A stretch of DNA of 64,000 nt. It comes from Rhodospirillales bacterium. GTDB lineage: Bacteria > Pseudomonadota > Alphaproteobacteria > Micavibrionales > Micavibrionaceae. The DNA lies in the NCBI GenBank assembly GCA_020638175.1, contig JACKJA010000002.1, forward strand, positions 1,798,001 through 1,862,000. The letters run 5' to 3'. Position numbers and translations under genes: made by a program. Shown here one piece after another: positions 52,263 to 61,563 of the stretch (positions within the stretch are counted from its first letter, which is position 1; the number at the start of each line of letters is the position of its first letter). The notes below the pieces were generated by a model. It saw only the letters and a list, made by a program, of their open reading frames with translations. It was not told the DNA's origin and made no database searches.

Positions 52263-53030
52263 TTATTCTGCAGCTACCGCAGTATCGCTCAAAGGCAATT
52301 CGCTGTCATCACCAGCGTTCTTGGCGGCAGATGCTTTCGTAAGTTTTCTATCCTTACGCGCAGAGCCCTGAGACTGTTGCGCATCCAGCGGCGACATACG
52401 GCCATCAATAATCGCGCCCGCTTCCATCGCCATTTCCTTATAGGAAATCGTGCCTGTAATAGAGCCGGTAGCCGTAATTGTCAAGCGTCCTGTTGCCGTA
52501 ATATCGCCTTCGAAGCGCCCGGCGATCGTAGCATTTTCAATTTCAACAGAGCCATAGAAGACACCGCTCTCGGTAATCTCCAGCGTTTCTGCGCCTTTCA
52601 GAGCCGCTTCGACCGTACCTTCAACGATCAAAACATCACATGAATCGATTTCCCCGGACAGGGTAATCCCGCGGCCAATAACCAGTTTCCGGTCTTCAGC
52701 CGTCCCGCCTGCAGAAGATGACGCCGCCGAATAAGAGCTGGCATAGCTGCTCCCCGGCATACGTGGGGCTTGCCCTTGTTGAGCCGGACGCTGCGGAAAT
52801 GCGCTTCCGGATGAAGGGATATCAATAGAACGGTTTTGGTTTTCCTGATCTTGCGTGCTCATGGCTTTTTCCTCTGTCGCCTTGGTTGATTGAGATAATG
52901 GTTGTGTCTGCGGCGCACTTTCATTGACAGCGCTCCGGCTCTCCGGCTCAGGCCGGGATTGTTCTTCAACAACAGCCGCTTTTGACGGTTGCTCTTTTTC
53001 TACTTCTTCCTGTTTTGGACGATGAAACAT
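52263..53030 (-). CDS. Bactofilin-like polymer-forming protein
   Basis: A 255-residue protein. Residues about 1-130 are disordered and rich in Glu, Gln and Pro. The following 110 residues are the bactofilin beta-helix domain: LVIGRGITLSGEIDSCDVLI, VEAALKGAETLEI, VYYG-type repeats such as GVFYGSVEIENATIAGRFEG and ATGRLTITATGSITGTISY. Bactofilins polymerise without nucleotide into scaffolds in cell-shape or stalk synthesis. A short basic-acidic tail follows. AAAGGGGA lies 9 bases before the ATG. Confidence 0.9.
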   Translation of the reverse strand: MFHRPKQEEVEKEQPSKAAVVEEQSRPEPESRSAVNESAPQTQPLSQSTKATEEKAMSTQDQENQNRSIDIPSSGSAFPQRPAQQGQAPRMPGSSYASSYSAASSSAGGTAEDRKLVIGRGITLSGEIDSCDVLIVEGTVEAALKGAETLEITESGVFYGSVEIENATIAGRFEGDITATGRLTITATGSITGTISYKEMAMEAGAIIDGRMSPLDAQQSQGSARKDRKLTKASAAKNAGDDSELPLSDTAVAAE

Positions 53031-53249
53031 ATTACTAAGTCCCCTTTCTGTTCACTTGAACGTCCCACTTGCAAAAACACACTCAATAAAACAATACGAA
53101 ACGGTGTGTTTCTTATAAAAATATACTTGAACAGTGAATAGAGCGAACACTATCAGCGTCATTCCAAAAGCGCAAGACAGGATTCACCCACATTCGAGAA
53201 AAAAATCAAATCTTCTTGATTTAAAATGATTTTTCCTTCAAAAAAAAAC

Positions 53250-54248
53250 ATGCCCTTACGAAGAATAGATGTCATAGCTCCCGATACGGTACGTTCCAGA
53301 GTCGCAGAAATTGCTGACGAGCATGGCGCCCTCGATCACTGGCAAGGGGTCAAGAACCGCAACGGCCGCCGCGCCACCCAGATTCTGGTTCATATTGACC
53401 GCCAGCAAGAAATGATGGATGCGCTGCAACGCGCGCTGCACAAGGAAAAAGAATGGCGCATCATCGTCATGCCGGTCGAGGCATCTCTACCCCGCCCCGC
53501 CGCAACCGAGGAAGAGGATAACGGCAAAAAGATAAAAATCGTTCGCGGCACCCTCACACGGGAAGAACTTTATAGCGACATCGAAAAAGGCGCCCAGCTC
53601 GACAATCATTTCTTATTACTTGTCTTCCTGTCTGCCGTCGTCTGCGCCATTGGCCTGATCCGGGATAATGTTGCGGTCGTCATCGGCGCAATGGTCATCG
53701 CGCCCCTGCTCGGCCCCAATCTGGCGCTCTCCTTCGGGGCGGCGCTCGGTGACAAAGACTTGATGGGCAAAGCCATCAAAACCAATCTGGCCGGCATCAG
53801 CATGACACTCGCCCTCGCCGTTCTTGGCGGCTTCCTGTTTCCTCTGGAAATAAACAGCCATGAGCTGCTCTCCCGCACGGATGTAGGCTTTGACAGCATT
53901 GCACTGGCCCTTGCCTCAGGCGCGGCGGCTGTGCTTTCGCTTGTTACCGGCCTGTCCAGCACACTGGTCGGGGTTATGGTCGCCGTCGCCCTAATGCCGC
54001 CGACCGTTACGCTCGGCCTGATGATCGGCGCCGCCCTGTGGCCGGGCGCTTATGGCGCCGCTCTTTTGCTGGCCGCTAACATTATCAGCGTCTCCCTCGC
54101 CGCCCAGCTTGTCTTCCTGTGGAAGGGAGTAAAACCCCGCACATGGTACATGCAAAAAAAATCGAAACAGTCGGTAAAAGTAACCGTGATCTTCTGGGCT
54201 ATCTTGCTACTGGCAATCATTACGCTGATTGCCCTGCGCACAAGTTAA
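53250..54248 (+). CDS. DUF389 membrane protein
   Basis: A 332-residue integral membrane protein of the TIGR00341/DUF389 family. A soluble N-terminal domain (about 1-125) precedes six or so membrane segments with family motifs DNVAVVIGAMVIAPLLGPNL and FGAALGDKDLM, then LAVLGGFLFP and LMPPTVTLGLMIGAALWPG. Function unknown. ATG 53250 gives the typical N-terminus PLRRIDVIAP; ATG 53226 adds eight residues. It converges on uvrC with a shared TTAA stop. Confidence 0.88.
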   Translation: MPLRRIDVIAPDTVRSRVAEIADEHGALDHWQGVKNRNGRRATQILVHIDRQQEMMDALQRALHKEKEWRIIVMPVEASLPRPAATEEEDNGKKIKIVRGTLTREELYSDIEKGAQLDNHFLLLVFLSAVVCAIGLIRDNVAVVIGAMVIAPLLGPNLALSFGAALGDKDLMGKAIKTNLAGISMTLALAVLGGFLFPLEINSHELLSRTDVGFDSIALALASGAAAVLSLVTGLSSTLVGVMVAVALMPPTVTLGLMIGAALWPGAYGAALLLAANIISVSLAAQLVFLWKGVKPRTWYMQKKSKQSVKVTVIFWAILLLAIITLIALRTS

Positions 54249-56092
54249 ACCTGATGAAACCAGCCATAAATCTTCTCGGCCACAGCCTTTGATATCCCAT
54301 CCACAGCCTGTAAATCCTTGATACCGGCGGTCGTTACAGCCTGCGCCGATCCGAAATGCATCAGCAGCGCCTTTTTACGCTGTGCCCCGATCCCCGGAAT
54401 ATCATCCAGCGGCGACCGCGCAATATCCTTGCTGCGCCGCGCCCGGTGCGCCCCGATCGCAAAACGGTGGACCTCATCACGCAGCCGTTGCAAATAATGC
54501 AGAGCCGGATCATCGATGGGGAGCTGGAAAGGCTCGCGCCCCGGCATAAAGAATTGTTCCCGCCCGGCATTTCGATCCGGCCCCTTGGCAATCCCGACCA
54601 CGGTCACATCCCCGGCAACCCCCAGCGCTTCAAGCACCTCCATCACAACCGATAACTGCCCCTTGCCGCCGTCAATCAGCAACAAATCCGGCCAGTCTTC
54701 ACTGCCCGGCCCGCTGCCGTCTTTTAAAGAGCGCGAAAACCGCCGCTCCATCACTTCGCGCATCATGCCATAATCATCGGATTCCTTGGCTCTACGGATA
54801 TTGAATTTACGGTAAGCGCTTTTGCGAAACCCTTCCGGCCCGGCCACCACCATCGCCCCGACCATATTGGTCCCGGAGATATGAGAGTTATCGTAAACCT
54901 CGATCCGCTGCGGCGGCTTGGCCATAGCAAACAATTCTGCCACTGCCTCCCGGTTTTTCTGCTCCCCGGCCAGCTTCAGGGACTCGCGCTCCAGCGCTTC
55001 TCGCGCATTTCGCACGACAAAATCAGCCAGCCGCTTTTTCGCACCGCGCCGGGGCTGGGTAATGGAAACAGCCAGCGCTTCGGCCAGCAATGTTTCATCC
55101 TCCGGCGGACAAGATACCAGTATTTCCTTTGGCGGCGGTTTGTTGGCATAGAATTGCGCAATAAAAGCGCTGAGCAACAAACCGTCCGTATCCTCTTCAC
55201 TGGCACGCGGGAAATAAGCCCGGTTGCCGAAATTCTGCCCGGCGCGAAAGAAAAACACCTGCACACAGGCCCGCCCGCCCTCACGAAACAACCCGAACAC
55301 ATCGGCATCGCCCATACCGGGAATATTGATATCCTGATGCCCCTGCACCGCCGCCAAAGCCTTAATCCGGTCCCGCAGGCCGGCCGCCGCCTCATAATCT
55401 TGCGCCGTGCTGGCCTGCTGCATCGCCGCCGCCATTTCCGCCTGAATCGCCTTGCTCTCACCGGACAGAAAATCGCGCGCCTGCCGGACCTGCGCCGCAT
55501 ATTCGTCTTTTGTGCAAAAATTCACGCACGGCGCCGTACAGCGTTTAATCTGGTACTGCAAACAAGGCCGCGTCCGCGCCGCAAACACGCTGTCCGAACA
55601 ATTCCGCAGCATAAAAGCCTTTTGCAAGATCGCAATAGTGCGGTTAACCGCCCCGGCATTGGCGAACGGCCCGAAATAATCGCCTTTACGCTTTTGCGCG
55701 CCACGATGCTTGGTCAGCAACGGAAAATCATGATCCCCCGTTATCAAAATATAGGGAAACGATTTATCATCGCGCAGCAAAACATTGTAACGCGGCTTCA
55801 GCTTTTTAATCAGGTTGGCTTCCAGCAACAACGCCTCGGCCTCGGTATGCGTCGTGACGAACATCATGTCCCGCGTCGCCGTGATCATCCGCTGGAGCCG
55901 CCCCGGCAACTTGTCCGGCCGGGTATAGCTCACCACTCGTTTTTTCAGGGACTTGGCCTTGCCGACATATAAAACCTCGCCCGCCTCGTCCAGCATGCGG
56001 TAAACCCCCGGCTGGTCCGGCAGGATTTTGACAAGGCGGCGGATGACCGTAACGCCGTTCTCCAAAGGATTTTCTTGGCTGTCTTCACTCAT
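54245..56092 (-). CDS. uvrC: Excinuclease ABC subunit C
   Basis: The incision subunit of nucleotide excision repair, 615 residues. Order: GIY-YIG nuclease (PGVYRMLDEAGEVLYVGKAK), the Cys-rich segment CLQYQIKRCTAPCVNFC, the UVR helix near residue 205, the RNase H-like domain (EVYDNSHISGTNMVGAMVVA and LLIDGGKGQLSV) and a C-terminal helix-hairpin-helix (DIPGIGAQRKKALLMHFGSA). GAGGTG is 2 bases before the ATG, close but usable. Confidence 0.97.
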   Translation of the reverse strand: MSEDSQENPLENGVTVIRRLVKILPDQPGVYRMLDEAGEVLYVGKAKSLKKRVVSYTRPDKLPGRLQRMITATRDMMFVTTHTEAEALLLEANLIKKLKPRYNVLLRDDKSFPYILITGDHDFPLLTKHRGAQKRKGDYFGPFANAGAVNRTIAILQKAFMLRNCSDSVFAARTRPCLQYQIKRCTAPCVNFCTKDEYAAQVRQARDFLSGESKAIQAEMAAAMQQASTAQDYEAAAGLRDRIKALAAVQGHQDINIPGMGDADVFGLFREGGRACVQVFFFRAGQNFGNRAYFPRASEEDTDGLLLSAFIAQFYANKPPPKEILVSCPPEDETLLAEALAVSITQPRRGAKKRLADFVVRNAREALERESLKLAGEQKNREAVAELFAMAKPPQRIEVYDNSHISGTNMVGAMVVAGPEGFRKSAYRKFNIRRAKESDDYGMMREVMERRFSRSLKDGSGPGSEDWPDLLLIDGGKGQLSVVMEVLEALGVAGDVTVVGIAKGPDRNAGREQFFMPGREPFQLPIDDPALHYLQRLRDEVHRFAIGAHRARRSKDIARSPLDDIPGIGAQRKKALLMHFGSAQAVTTAGIKDLQAVDGISKAVAEKIYGWFHQV

Positions 56093-56172
56093 AACACCTC
56101 AAAATGTAGGCGATTACCACAGCGCCGTCCACCGAAAGACAAGGCCACATATTAGAGTTATGCAATTTATTC

Positions 56173-56202
56173 TTGACTTTCTATAATTATAACAACTATA
56201 GG
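56173..56202 (+). promoter_or_regulatory. Candidate promoter upstream of the pentapeptide gene
   Basis: TTGACT (56173-56178) and TATAGG (56197-56202), 18 bases apart, 80 bases before the ATG at 56282. The call rests on consensus resemblance only. Confidence 0.35.
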
Positions 56203-56281
56203 TTTAGCTGTGTGGGGTATTAAGTGGGGTGCGTTTAATAGGTAACAGACATTAACGCATACAAATCAAGGAGGCGCAGCA

Positions 56282-56989
56282 ATGCCCGTCTTTAAAATTA
56301 GAAACTATCTGACCGGGGAAATAATCATACAAGGGGAATTCCCCTCTCTGCCGGATTGCCTGGAACGGGCCGTCCAAAGCAACATATCTCTGGATGACGC
56401 CGACCTGCGGCATGCCAATCTGGTCAACGCCAATCTGGACAATATCGTCATGCGCCGCGCGCGACTGGATGAAGCCAACCTGATGGGCGCCAATCTGTCG
56501 GAAGCCGTTCTGGACGGCTGCGATTTCACAAATGCCGAAATGGTTGGCACATGCCTGTGTTTTTCATCCGTCAAACAATGCAAATTCACCGGCGCCCGCT
56601 TCGGGGGAACCGACATCGCCGGGACGATCCTTGATGAAGCCGCCTTTTCCGGGCATGAGGCTTTTTCCCTCAATTTCCATGAGTGCCAAAGCATAGAAAA
56701 CTGCACATATACCAGCCCCGTCGACAAGGAATCTTACAGCTTTTCAAAGCCGCCTTACGTCCTGCGCGGCATGAATTATCCGCTCGCCGTACTGGACCGG
56801 CATATTCTGGTGAACCACAGCGGTTATTTGCTCTCTGAGATAATCAACCCGCCGGCCGGAACCGGCGATCCGACAAGTCTTGATGAAGCGCGCCTGAATA
56901 TTTTCATTCATAACAACCGGCCCCTTATCCGGGCTTTGTCCCGGCACCGGGGGTATATTCCCGGCACATCGCATTCCCGGCGCGCCTGA
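56282..56989 (+). CDS. Pentapeptide-repeat protein
   Basis: A 235-residue protein. Residues about 35-115 carry pentapeptide repeats of the A(D/N)LxN type: ADLRHANLVNANLDN, ARLDEANLMGANLSEAVLDG and later CDFTNAEM, predicted to form a right-handed quadrilateral beta-helix. The C-terminal 110 residues are unrelated. No function follows; relatives include DNA-mimic gyrase protectors and effectors. AAGGAGG, the strongest ribosome-binding site seen here, lies 7 bases before the ATG. Confidence 0.88.
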   Translation: MPVFKIRNYLTGEIIIQGEFPSLPDCLERAVQSNISLDDADLRHANLVNANLDNIVMRRARLDEANLMGANLSEAVLDGCDFTNAEMVGTCLCFSSVKQCKFTGARFGGTDIAGTILDEAAFSGHEAFSLNFHECQSIENCTYTSPVDKESYSFSKPPYVLRGMNYPLAVLDRHILVNHSGYLLSEIINPPAGTGDPTSLDEARLNIFIHNNRPLIRALSRHRGYIPGTSHSRRA

Positions 56990-57037
56990 AAAAGCCAAAA
57001 CATATGTTCATTACCCAAAAACGATAAGCATAATGGC

Positions 57038-57066
57038 TTGAAAACCCGGCGCGTTCCCCGTATGAA
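57038..57066 (+). promoter_or_regulatory. Candidate promoter for tRNA-Leu
   Basis: TTGAAA (57038-57043) and TATGAA (57061-57066) with a 17-base spacer, ending 12 bases before the tRNA. Resemblance to the sigma-70 consensus is fair. Confidence 0.4.
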
Positions 57067-57078
57067 TAAGGCTCGATT

Positions 57079-57163
57079 GCGGGCGTGGCGGAATGGTAGA
57101 CGCTGCGGACTTAAAATCCGTTGACCTTTGGTCGTGGGGGTTCAAGTCCCCCCGCCCGCACCA
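57079..57163 (+). tRNA. tRNA-Leu (TAA)
   Basis: The 85-base class II tRNA has an acceptor stem GCGGGCG/CGCCCGC and encoded CCA. The anticodon stem GCGGA/TCCGT encloses CTTAAAA, giving anticodon TAA (Leu, codon UUA). A long variable arm and the T-arm GGGGGTTCAAGTCCCCC are present. Confidence 0.97.
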
Positions 57164-57210
57164 CCAGCCAACAAAAATGACCGGCAGGATTTACCAACCT
57201 CCTCTGTAAC

Positions 57211-57987
57211 CTACCCCATATCCTTCATGCTCACGGCCTGCGGCTCGATGCCGTGGGTGCGCACGCGGGCGATCAGTTCGTCGGTAACCCGCCGCAAAAG
57301 CGCATCATCCGTCGTGCGCATCACAACGCTAAGGCCCAGCGAACCGCCGCGGTAATGCGGATAACTGCCAATCTGGACATCGGGAAACAGGGCCTGCAGT
57401 TCCTCCATATCGTCGGCCAGCGTACTTTCCGCCATCGCACAGGTCACCGTGCTCGACAGGATCGGCGGCCCGGGCCGGATTTCACGAATGATATGATCGA
57501 ACATCGCCTGCATGATCCGCGGCACCCCGGCCATCACATAGACATTCCCGATATTAAAACCGGGTGCGCCCGATACCGGATTGGGAATAAGACCAGCCCC
57601 CCTGGGCATCAGGCTCATCTTGGCCCGCGTCGGCGTCAGATCGTCAATCCCGTAATAATCCTCCAGCACCTTGTAGGCGTCCTCATGCCGTTCCAGCGGC
57701 AAATCAAAAGCCTTGGCAATGCTGGCGGCTGTAATATCGTCATGGGTCGGGCCGATCCCGCCGGTCGTAAACACATAATCATAACGTTCGCGCAAGGCAT
57801 TCACCGCCCGGATAATCGCGCTCTCAATATCCGGAACAACCCGGATTTCCTCCAGCGCCACCCCGTGTATCGTCAGCTTTTCAGCGATCCACGGCGTGTT
57901 CGTATCATGCGTCCGCCCGGACAGTATCTCGTTGCCGATAATAATCAGCGCCGCCGTCGATGTGTCAGGATTGTCGGCTTTGGGCAT
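57211..57987 (-). CDS. CinA-like molybdopterin-binding protein
   Basis: A 258-residue MoCF-domain protein of the competence/damage-inducible CinA N-terminal family: TAALIIIGNEILSGRTHDTN, then VFTTGGIGPTHDD with the nucleotide-binding GGIGPTxDD, and MPRGAGLIPNPVSGAPGF. The C-terminal nicotinamide-mononucleotide deamidase domain of full CinA is absent. The role is unclear. The start at 57987 avoids the map gene leader. Confidence 0.88.
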   Translation of the reverse strand: MPKADNPDTSTAALIIIGNEILSGRTHDTNTPWIAEKLTIHGVALEEIRVVPDIESAIIRAVNALRERYDYVFTTGGIGPTHDDITAASIAKAFDLPLERHEDAYKVLEDYYGIDDLTPTRAKMSLMPRGAGLIPNPVSGAPGFNIGNVYVMAGVPRIMQAMFDHIIREIRPGPPILSSTVTCAMAESTLADDMEELQALFPDVQIGSYPHYRGGSLGLSVVMRTTDDALLRRVTDELIARVRTHGIEPQAVSMKDMG

Positions 57988-58091
57988 TGTCTTGAACCGT
58001 GGTTGAAAAGTGTTTGCGTTGCAATTCTTGTCTGAGAACGTTAAGTCAGTATATGTTTTATTTTTGTATAGCTTCAAGAGCAAGAGTTTAA

Positions 58092-58907
58092 ATGACTGAT
58101 AACACACAACCCAGATTTTCCACAAACGGTATCGAACTGCACGGTCCCGCCGATTTTGAAGGCATGCGCAAAGCCGGAAAGCTGGCCGCCGAAACGCTGG
58201 ACATGATTACCCCGCACGTTCAGCCGGGTGTCACGACCGAGCATCTGGACGATCTGTGCCGCAAATTTATCGAGAAAAACGGCGCCATCCCGGCCCCGCT
58301 GAATTACAAGGGCTTTCCGAAATCCATCTGCACCTCGGTCAACCATGTGGTATGCCATGGCATTCCCTGCGAAAAGGCGCTGCAGGAAGGCGATATCATC
58401 AATATCGACGTCACGGTCATTGTGGATGGCTGGCACGGGGATACAAGCCGCATGTTTTTTGTCGGCGATAAAATTCCGGTCAAAGCCCGAAAACTCGTGG
58501 AAACCACTTATGATTGCATGATGGCCGGGATCGAGGCCGTCAAACCCGGCGCGACGCTGGGCGATGTGGGCCATGCGATCCAGACGGTGGCGGAAAGCAA
58601 CCGTTTTTCCGTTGTCACGGATTTTTGCGGCCACGGGCTGGGAAAAATCTTTCACTGCCAGCCCTCCGTCATGCATTTCGGGGAGCCGGGAACCGGCATG
58701 ACGCTGGAGCCGGGAATGTTTTTCACGATTGAACCCATGATTAACGCAGGAAATTACGCCACCAAGGTGCTGGAAGACGGCTGGACCGCCGTGACGCGGG
58801 ACCGCTCCCTCTCTGCCCAGTTCGAACATTCTCTGGCCGTGACGGAAGACGGCTATGAAATCTTCACCCTCTCCCCCAAAGGCTACACAAGGCCGCCCTA
58901 TGGCTGA
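58092..58907 (+). CDS. map: Methionine aminopeptidase (type I)
   Basis: Removes the initiator Met from nascent proteins. The 271-residue pita-bread protein has FEGMRKAGKLAAETLDM, the metal ligands in IINIDVTVIVDGWHGDTSRMF, the His of DFCGHGLGKIFH and the Glu of FFTIEPMI and of the C-terminal strand. The stop overlaps the radC start by eight bases. AAGAG lies upstream. Confidence 0.96.
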   Translation: MTDNTQPRFSTNGIELHGPADFEGMRKAGKLAAETLDMITPHVQPGVTTEHLDDLCRKFIEKNGAIPAPLNYKGFPKSICTSVNHVVCHGIPCEKALQEGDIINIDVTVIVDGWHGDTSRMFFVGDKIPVKARKLVETTYDCMMAGIEAVKPGATLGDVGHAIQTVAESNRFSVVTDFCGHGLGKIFHCQPSVMHFGEPGTGMTLEPGMFFTIEPMINAGNYATKVLEDGWTAVTRDRSLSAQFEHSLAVTEDGYEIFTLSPKGYTRPPYG

Positions 58908-59598
58908 GCCGCTGAAAAAAGAGCCGCAAAAGCCCCATTATGCCGGCCACCGGGACCGGCTGCGGGAAAGGTTTCTGAAATCGCCCGACGCCTTGCCCGA
59001 TTATGAATTGCTGGAGCTGATTTTGTTCATGGCCGTGCCGCGGCGGGACGTCAAGCCGCTCGCCAAAGCCCTTGTTGCGCGGTTTAAAACGCTCAACGGC
59101 GTTTTAAACGCCTCACTCGACGAACTGCAAACCGTAACGGGCATCTCGGAAACCACCGCCATCACGCTCAAATCCATCCAGGCCAGCGCCATTCGCATGA
59201 TGAAACAAGACGTCATGAACCAGCCCATCTTAAACAGCTGGCAACGACTGCTCGATTATCTAGCCGCCACCATGGCGCATGAAAAGAAGGAACATTTCCG
59301 CCTTCTGTTTTTGAACAAGAAAAACGAACTCATTGCGGATGAAATCCAGCAGACCGGCACGGTCGACCATACGCAGGCCTATCCGCGGGAAATCATGAAG
59401 CGCGCGCTGGAACTGGGAGCAACGGCCCTAATTCTTGTGCACAACCACCCCAGCGGCGATCCCAAACCGTCCGAAGCCGACATCGACCTGACCTACGCGA
59501 TCAAAGCCGCCGCCGAACCGTTTGCCATTATCATCCACGATCACCTTGTGGTCTCAAAAAACGGCACCAACAGCTTTAAAAGCATGGGATTAATGTAA
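58900..59598 (+). CDS. radC: RadC-family JAB/JAMM domain protein
   Basis: A 232-residue protein of the RadC family, often annotated as DNA repair though this is disputed. An N-terminal HhH-like part precedes the JAB domain with LVHNHPSGDPKPSEAD, where HxHPS and Asp are the metal ligands, and a preceding Glu in NELIADEIQQTG. ATG 58900 lies inside the end of map; the preferred start gives MAEPLKKEPQ. Map and radC are co-transcribed. Confidence 0.93.
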   Translation: MAEPLKKEPQKPHYAGHRDRLRERFLKSPDALPDYELLELILFMAVPRRDVKPLAKALVARFKTLNGVLNASLDELQTVTGISETTAITLKSIQASAIRMMKQDVMNQPILNSWQRLLDYLAATMAHEKKEHFRLLFLNKKNELIADEIQQTGTVDHTQAYPREIMKRALELGATALILVHNHPSGDPKPSEADIDLTYAIKAAAEPFAIIIHDHLVVSKNGTNSFKSMGLM

Positions 59599-59599
59599 T

Positions 59600-59887
59600 C
59601 TACTCACAACCGTGTTTCTGCGACAGACTAACCAACCGGATCATCCGTTCTTCAAATCCGTCTTCCTCGTAAACCGCTTGTTTTACCGGAATTTCATGAT
59701 GCCATTTCTGCGACATATTTTTGCGATCTTCGGACGACATAGCTTCATAATCCCCGCCAACCGTAGTTTTAATGTCGTTCAGGATGGAAAGCTGCGCATT
59801 CACTTGCGCACAACTCATATCCTTGTCTTTTGCCAAAACGGGAAATGAAAATAATAACCAAAATGCAGTCCAAATGAATATACGCAC
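59600..59887 (-). CDS. Small secreted protein
   Basis: A 95-residue periplasmic protein with a signal peptide (IFIWTAFWLLFSFPVLA, cleavage near residue 19), a Cys in MSCAQV and one at the very end (HGCE) that may pair, and a helical mature part. The start is GTG 59887, with AGGAGG 4 bases upstream; the alternative TTG at 59911 has none. No family is recognised. Confidence 0.72.
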   Translation of the reverse strand: MRIFIWTAFWLLFSFPVLAKDKDMSCAQVNAQLSILNDIKTTVGGDYEAMSSEDRKNMSQKWHHEIPVKQAVYEEDGFEERMIRLVSLSQKHGCE

Positions 59888-60183
59888 GGCCCCTCCTGTA
59901 TGTATAGGCAAACAAATAAAGTAAAAGCATCTCTGTCTCTCGCGAATACTGTACTATACTTATCCTGTATTGAAAAGTTTTAGGATATTACATACGAAAG
60001 CGTTCCCTTCATCTTTCAAAAAAGACAAATAATTACGCCGTCCGAAACAAAAACCAATTCTCCGCCAAACAAGCCAGCCCGGCATATTGCCAGAACAAAA
60101 AGCTATACAAACAAACCTTATCCCTTGATCCCCGCCCGAAAACCGCCTATTTTCGCCGCAGGAAAAGAAAAAGAGGAAAACCG
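59888..60183. other. Intergenic region with no recognisable feature
   Basis: The 296 bases between the small secreted protein and purB hold no ORF on either strand that looks coding, no terminator and no clear inverted repeat. AT-rich sequence at 59940-60050 may hold both promoters. AAGAGGAA lies just before the purB ATG. Confidence 0.5.
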
Positions 60184-61488
60184 ATGATCCCCCGTTATAC
60201 CCGCGCTGAAATGGCAGCCATCTGGGCGCCAGAGAACAAATACAAAATCTGGCTCGAAATCGAAACGCTCGCCTGTGAAAAAATGGCGCAGATGGGCACG
60301 ATCCCGGCAGCCACCCCGAAAGCCCTGCGCGAAAAAGGTGGATTCGACATCGCCCGCATTGATGAGATCGAAGCCGAGGTTAAACACGACGTCATCGCAT
60401 TTCTAACCTCAGTCGCCGAACATATCGACGACCCGGAGGCCAGCCGCTACGTGCATCAGGGTATGACCTCCTCCGATGTCCTCGACACAGCACTATCCGT
60501 GCAACTGACACAGGCCGCCGATATTTTGCTCAAAGACCTCGATGCGCTGCTCGGTGCCTTGAAAAAACGGGCATTAGAGCACAAAAACACGATTTGCATC
60601 GGCCGCAGCCACGGCATCCACGCCGAACCGACGACCTTTGGCCTGAAACTCGCCGGTCATTACGCCGCCTTTAAACGCGGCAAGGAACGCCTGCTGGCTG
60701 CCCGCGAAGATATCGCAACCTGCGCCCTGTCCGGCGCGGTCGGCACTTACGCGACGCTCGACCCGGCGGTTGAAGAATACGTTGCGGAAAAACTGGGCCT
60801 TAAACCCGAAACGCACTCAACGCAGGTCATCCCGCGCGACCGCCACGCAATGTTCTTTGCCACACTCGGCGTCATCGCCAGCTCGATCGAAAACCTCGCC
60901 ATCGAAATCCGCCATTTGCAACGCACCGAAGTCCGCGAAGCCGAAGAGTTTTTCTCCAAAGGGCAAAAAGGCTCATCTGCGATGCCGCATAAACGCAACC
61001 CGATCGCCAGTGAAAACCTGACCGGACAAGCCCGGGTCGTCCGCATGGCCGTCACCCCGGCCATGGAAAACGTCGCCCTGTGGCACGAACGCGATATTTC
61101 CCATTCCTCCGTCGAACGCGTCATTGCCCCGGATGCCACCGTGACACTGGATTACGCCCTCGCGCGTCTGACCGGCCTGATCGACAATCTGCTGATCTAC
61201 CCGGACACAATGATGGAGAACCTTGAAAAAATGGGTGGCCTCGTCTTCTCGCAAAAAGTCCTCCTTGCCCTGACCCAAGCCGGGATCAGCCGCGAAGACG
61301 GCTACCGCATCGTCCAGCGCAATGCGATGCAAGTATGGGAATCCAAAGGCAAAAAGCAACTTATCGACTTCCTAAAGAAGGACGAAGATGTAATCAAAGC
61401 CCTTGGTAAAAACGGACTAGAGGAAATTTTTGACCTCACCGCCTACGCCCAGAATGTCGACCACATTTTCAAGCGGGTATTTGGGTAA
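60184..61488 (+). CDS. purB: Adenylosuccinate lyase
   Basis: Cleaves SAICAR and adenylosuccinate in purine synthesis. The 434 residues match the bacterial short form of the fumarase/aspartase superfamily: MTSSDVLDTALSVQL, HGIHAEPTTFGLKLAG, and the signature GSSAMPHKRNPIASENL with the catalytic Ser. RDISHSSVERVIAPDAT follows. AGAGG precedes the ATG. Confidence 0.96.
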   Translation: MIPRYTRAEMAAIWAPENKYKIWLEIETLACEKMAQMGTIPAATPKALREKGGFDIARIDEIEAEVKHDVIAFLTSVAEHIDDPEASRYVHQGMTSSDVLDTALSVQLTQAADILLKDLDALLGALKKRALEHKNTICIGRSHGIHAEPTTFGLKLAGHYAAFKRGKERLLAAREDIATCALSGAVGTYATLDPAVEEYVAEKLGLKPETHSTQVIPRDRHAMFFATLGVIASSIENLAIEIRHLQRTEVREAEEFFSKGQKGSSAMPHKRNPIASENLTGQARVVRMAVTPAMENVALWHERDISHSSVERVIAPDATVTLDYALARLTGLIDNLLIYPDTMMENLEKMGGLVFSQKVLLALTQAGISREDGYRIVQRNAMQVWESKGKKQLIDFLKKDEDVIKALGKNGLEEIFDLTAYAQNVDHIFKRVFG

Positions 61489-61563
61489 TTCTTCCTTGCC
61501 CCTCTACCTAACATGTGCGAATCTGTGGCCCTGTTAACTTTTCTCGAATCGAGGATACGATCA

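Noticed and set aside
56200..56240. GTGGGGT direct repeats (GTGGGGTATTAAGTGGGGT) resembling attachment-site sequence
   Set aside because: There is no integrase or tRNA duplication nearby, so an attachment site cannot be supported.
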